A stretch of DNA of 64,000 nt from an uncultured Geobacteraceae bacterium. Lineage in GTDB: Bacteria; Desulfobacterota; Desulfuromonadia; Geobacterales; Pseudopelobacteraceae. Position 1 is the first letter of the stretch. Every line of letters starts with the position of its first letter. The notes under the pieces were generated by a model. That model did not search any database, had not been told where the DNA came from, and worked only from the letters and a program-made list of their open reading frames with translations. Where the stretch lies: assembly GCA_903939115.1 (NCBI GenBank), contig CAJAFV010000085.1:1-64000 (forward strand). The letters run 5' to 3'. Shown one piece after another: positions 62,044 through 64,000 of this stretch. Position numbers and translations under genes: made by a program.

Positions 62044-63729
62044 TCAACGTGGCGTGCCTGGCGATGAAGCCTGGCGGAATGAATCCCCCAGCCGTTTCAA
62101 GCCGGCTGAACAGTCACGGTCGGGCAGACAGAGCTCTATCAGAAAGAGTTTAGCCGTTTCTGTGGCAGCGGAGAGCAGCGCCTGTTCCAACTCCCCTTCG
62201 GTGGTTACCCGGAGGCCGACAACATGAGAACCACCCCCCAGCGCCGCAGGCAGGTCGGTATAGTTCCACATCTGAATATCATTGTATGGCCCATCCTGAT
62301 GCAGTACCCGTTCAACCAGGTAGCCGTCGTTATTGATCAGCAAGATAACGGCGGGGCAGCGGAGGCGAATCAGAGATGAAATTTCCTGGGCGGTCATCTG
62401 AAACGCGCCGTCTCCGGTCAGCACCACCGGTCTCTTGCCGGGTCGTGCGAAGGCAACCCCGAGTGCGGCAGCGGTACAGTAGCCGATGGATGAATAATAG
62501 GCCTGCACGATAAAATTTTCGGGCTCTTCCACATGGAAATCGAGGGCGGCACAAAAGGAATCACCCGGCTCGGCAAGCAGGATCATCCGGTCATCAAGGA
62601 ACAGGTCCAAACGTTCATACAGACGCGGGGCGGTCAGCTTACGCTCTGCATCGGGTATGAATGCTGTTCTGGCGCTGCGCGATTCAAGGGGGTGTGAGGC
62701 GAGGTACGAACGGGGCTTTACGCCGGCTGATAGTCCACGGATAAAGTCACCAAGCTGCACGTCCGGGTAGCACGTATCGCCAATCTGTACCTGGCCGTTA
62801 CGGGCCACAATCATGCTGCAACTGTCCAGATTGTCGCTGAACATGCCGGTATCAAGATCCGTCATCCAGGCTCCCAGCGAGAGCAAACAGTCGGAGGATT
62901 CGACTTGTCCGATGACCGCTGCGTGGCTCCATCCCCCCTGATACATACCGATGAACTGCGGGTGAAGTTCCGGCAGCACCGATTTGCTGCTGAGCATAGT
63001 GGCAAACGGGAGTTCAACCTTTTCCACCAGGTTCAGCAGATCGCTCCCCAAGGTGAAGCGCAACACCTCAATGCCGGCCAGCACAACCGGATGTTCAGCA
63101 CGGTTGATAACAGCCACCGCTTCCAGAAGACAATTTTTAAGATTTTCCTCATTTGAGTGCAGCGTTGCGGAGTCGTTCAGAGTTGTTGGCATGCGGCACG
63201 GGGCATGCGCCATATCCATAGGGAGTTCCAGGTAAACAGGTAGCTTGTGGAGAATCGCGTTGCGGAGGACTCTATCGATCAGATCGGGGGCGGTGTCTGG
63301 GTCGGTAAGAATCGCCGCATCAATCGTCACTTTTTTGAAAATATCGAACTGCAGGTTGTAGTCGGAAACCAGATGATGGACCAGCGCTCCGGACTCTCTG
63401 CGCCGGGCAGGCGGGGCGCCGCTGATGACAATCAGCGGGACATGTTCGGCATAGGCGCCTGCCGCAGCATTGAGAATACTCAAACCGCCGACGCAGTAGG
63501 TGACCACCGCCGCACCGGCGCCGTTCAGACGGGCATAGCCGTCGGCGGCATAGCCGGCGTTCAGTTCATTACAGGTACCGATCCACTCGATCGGGCTGGC
63601 GATTACCTCATCGAGAAAATCCAGAACATAGTCACCCGGCACCCCGAAGAGATGACCGATACCCGCCTCTTGCAGCCGTTGAAGCAGATAGCGGGACAGG
63701 GTACAAGTCAGGCTGTTGTCGTCATTCAT
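62044..63729 (-). CDS. Thiamin-diphosphate 2-oxoacid decarboxylase (pyruvate/indolepyruvate decarboxylase family)
   Basis: The 561-residue enzyme has the PDC/IPDC layout. The catalytic Glu is in IGTCNELNAGYAADGYAR, and the adjacent His pair in SGALVHHLVSDYN distinguishes decarboxylases from synthases. The ThDP motif is GDGAFQMTAQEISS with NNDGYLVERVLH. The substrate (pyruvate, phenylpyruvate, indolepyruvate or a branched keto acid) cannot be set by sight. AAAGGAG precedes the ATG. Its stop overlaps the binding-protein start region. It heads the ABC/partner-switch operon, which suggests the signal is an amino-acid-derived oxoacid or its product. Confidence 0.88.
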   Translation of the reverse strand: MNDDNSLTCTLSRYLLQRLQEAGIGHLFGVPGDYVLDFLDEVIASPIEWIGTCNELNAGYAADGYARLNGAGAAVVTYCVGGLSILNAAAGAYAEHVPLIVISGAPPARRRESGALVHHLVSDYNLQFDIFKKVTIDAAILTDPDTAPDLIDRVLRNAILHKLPVYLELPMDMAHAPCRMPTTLNDSATLHSNEENLKNCLLEAVAVINRAEHPVVLAGIEVLRFTLGSDLLNLVEKVELPFATMLSSKSVLPELHPQFIGMYQGGWSHAAVIGQVESSDCLLSLGAWMTDLDTGMFSDNLDSCSMIVARNGQVQIGDTCYPDVQLGDFIRGLSAGVKPRSYLASHPLESRSARTAFIPDAERKLTAPRLYERLDLFLDDRMILLAEPGDSFCAALDFHVEEPENFIVQAYYSSIGYCTAAALGVAFARPGKRPVVLTGDGAFQMTAQEISSLIRLRCPAVILLINNDGYLVERVLHQDGPYNDIQMWNYTDLPAALGGGSHVVGLRVTTEGELEQALLSAATETAKLFLIELCLPDRDCSAGLKRLGDSFRQASSPGTPR

Positions 63730-63781
63730 GAAAATCTCCTTTGTTTTGTCTCTTCCTTACCACCCCTCTCAGAGGAATGTT

Positions 63782-64000
63782 TCATCTGCCCATCTCTTTC
63801 AGGTACATGCTGCGGGCAGTGACTGCAGTATCGGTGAAATCAGAAAAAACGCCATCCACGCCGAGTCTATAAAATACCAGGTATTCGTTAAACGGGTCCC
63901 CCTCGTAGTCATTCGCGAGTCGGCGCTGTTCGTTGCGGAAAGTGTAGGGATGCACAAACAGACCGGCCTTGTGGGCGTCGTCCACCAGGGTGGTGGGGGG
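63782..64000 (-). CDS. glpQ: Glycerophosphodiester phosphodiesterase, C-terminal part (cut by window edge)
   Basis: The last 72 codons are present; the gene enters from the right edge and its start is outside. The sequence [39 protein letters not shown] and FTDTAVTAR is the C-terminal third of the GlpQ-type TIM barrel. G-V-D-G-x-F-S-D-F is the family's last catalytic strand. It hydrolyses glycerophosphodiesters to glycerol-3-phosphate. It ends 53 bases before the decarboxylase operon, same direction. GlpQ versus UgpQ type cannot be decided without the N-terminus. Confidence 0.85.
   Translation of the reverse strand, partial: PPTTLVDDAHKAGLFVHPYTFRNEQRRLANDYEGDPFNEYLVFYRLGVDGVFSDFTDTAVTARSMYLKEMGR

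Overview
The window looks like a chromosomal segment of an anaerobic, metal-reducing type Desulfuromonadota/Geobacterales bacterium (an inference, not a search result). The pointers are: the first 50 residues of a BamA-like ring hydrolase of benzoyl-CoA degradation at the left edge; anaerobic-type cobalamin genes (cbiET, cbiL); a hemA-hemC-cobA/hemD cluster with a CcsA-type haem protein; PilY1 with minor prepilins; and many two-component genes.

Layout. 1-11 kb is accessory: the edge of an aromatic-degradation locus (bamA, a CMD protein, a frameshifted thioesterase), small redox and secreted proteins, acpH with an NRDE/TANGO2 gene, a CarF/PEDS1-like lipid desaturase, a nitroreductase, lrgAB, a PilZ protein, a quinone oxidoreductase, and an IHF/HU gene coupled to a 32-residue membrane peptide. 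11-26.6 kb is housekeeping: rplM-rpsI; gatCAB followed by a CheY-like regulator (frameshifted in an A7 run) and a CheA-like kinase; lolA, yajQ, rimO, a NtrB/NtrC-type pair, proA, a CoA-binding protein, typA. 26.8-38.6 kb holds a J-like protein, a 2109-residue PilY1-type tip protein with four minor prepilin genes, a REP-type (Y1) transposase, and an AbrB/PIN toxin-antitoxin pair with a clear palindromic operator. A near-identical inverted repeat brackets the pilus genes. 38.6-45.4 kb: a CHASE4-PAS kinase with a NarL-type regulator, two corrin methyltransferases, a ParA-like ATPase with a DUF697-type membrane protein, tRNA-Leu(CAG). 45.4-54.3 kb: ndk, the tetrapyrrole cluster, thioredoxin and TlpA-like proteins, truA, hslO, a small Ala/Lys-rich exported protein, then a sugar-nucleotide epimerase.

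The most unusual region is 55.6-63.7 kb: seven tightly packed minus-strand genes that join a polar-amino-acid ABC transporter to an RsbU/RsbV/RsbW-like partner-switching module. The order is a thiamin-diphosphate 2-oxoacid decarboxylase, an NMT1-type binding protein, a Cache-HAMP-PP2C phosphatase, a lipoprotein binding-protein/permease fusion whose two half-lobes are in permuted order, an ABC ATPase fused to a degenerate GHKL (RsbW-like) domain, a STAS antagonist, and a complete RsbW-like kinase. This suggests that uptake or sensing of a solute is wired directly to a phosphorylation switch. The window ends inside a glycerophosphodiester phosphodiesterase gene.

Two independent single-base frameshifts (thioesterase near 966, CheY-like near 15622) could be real decay or residual assembly errors.
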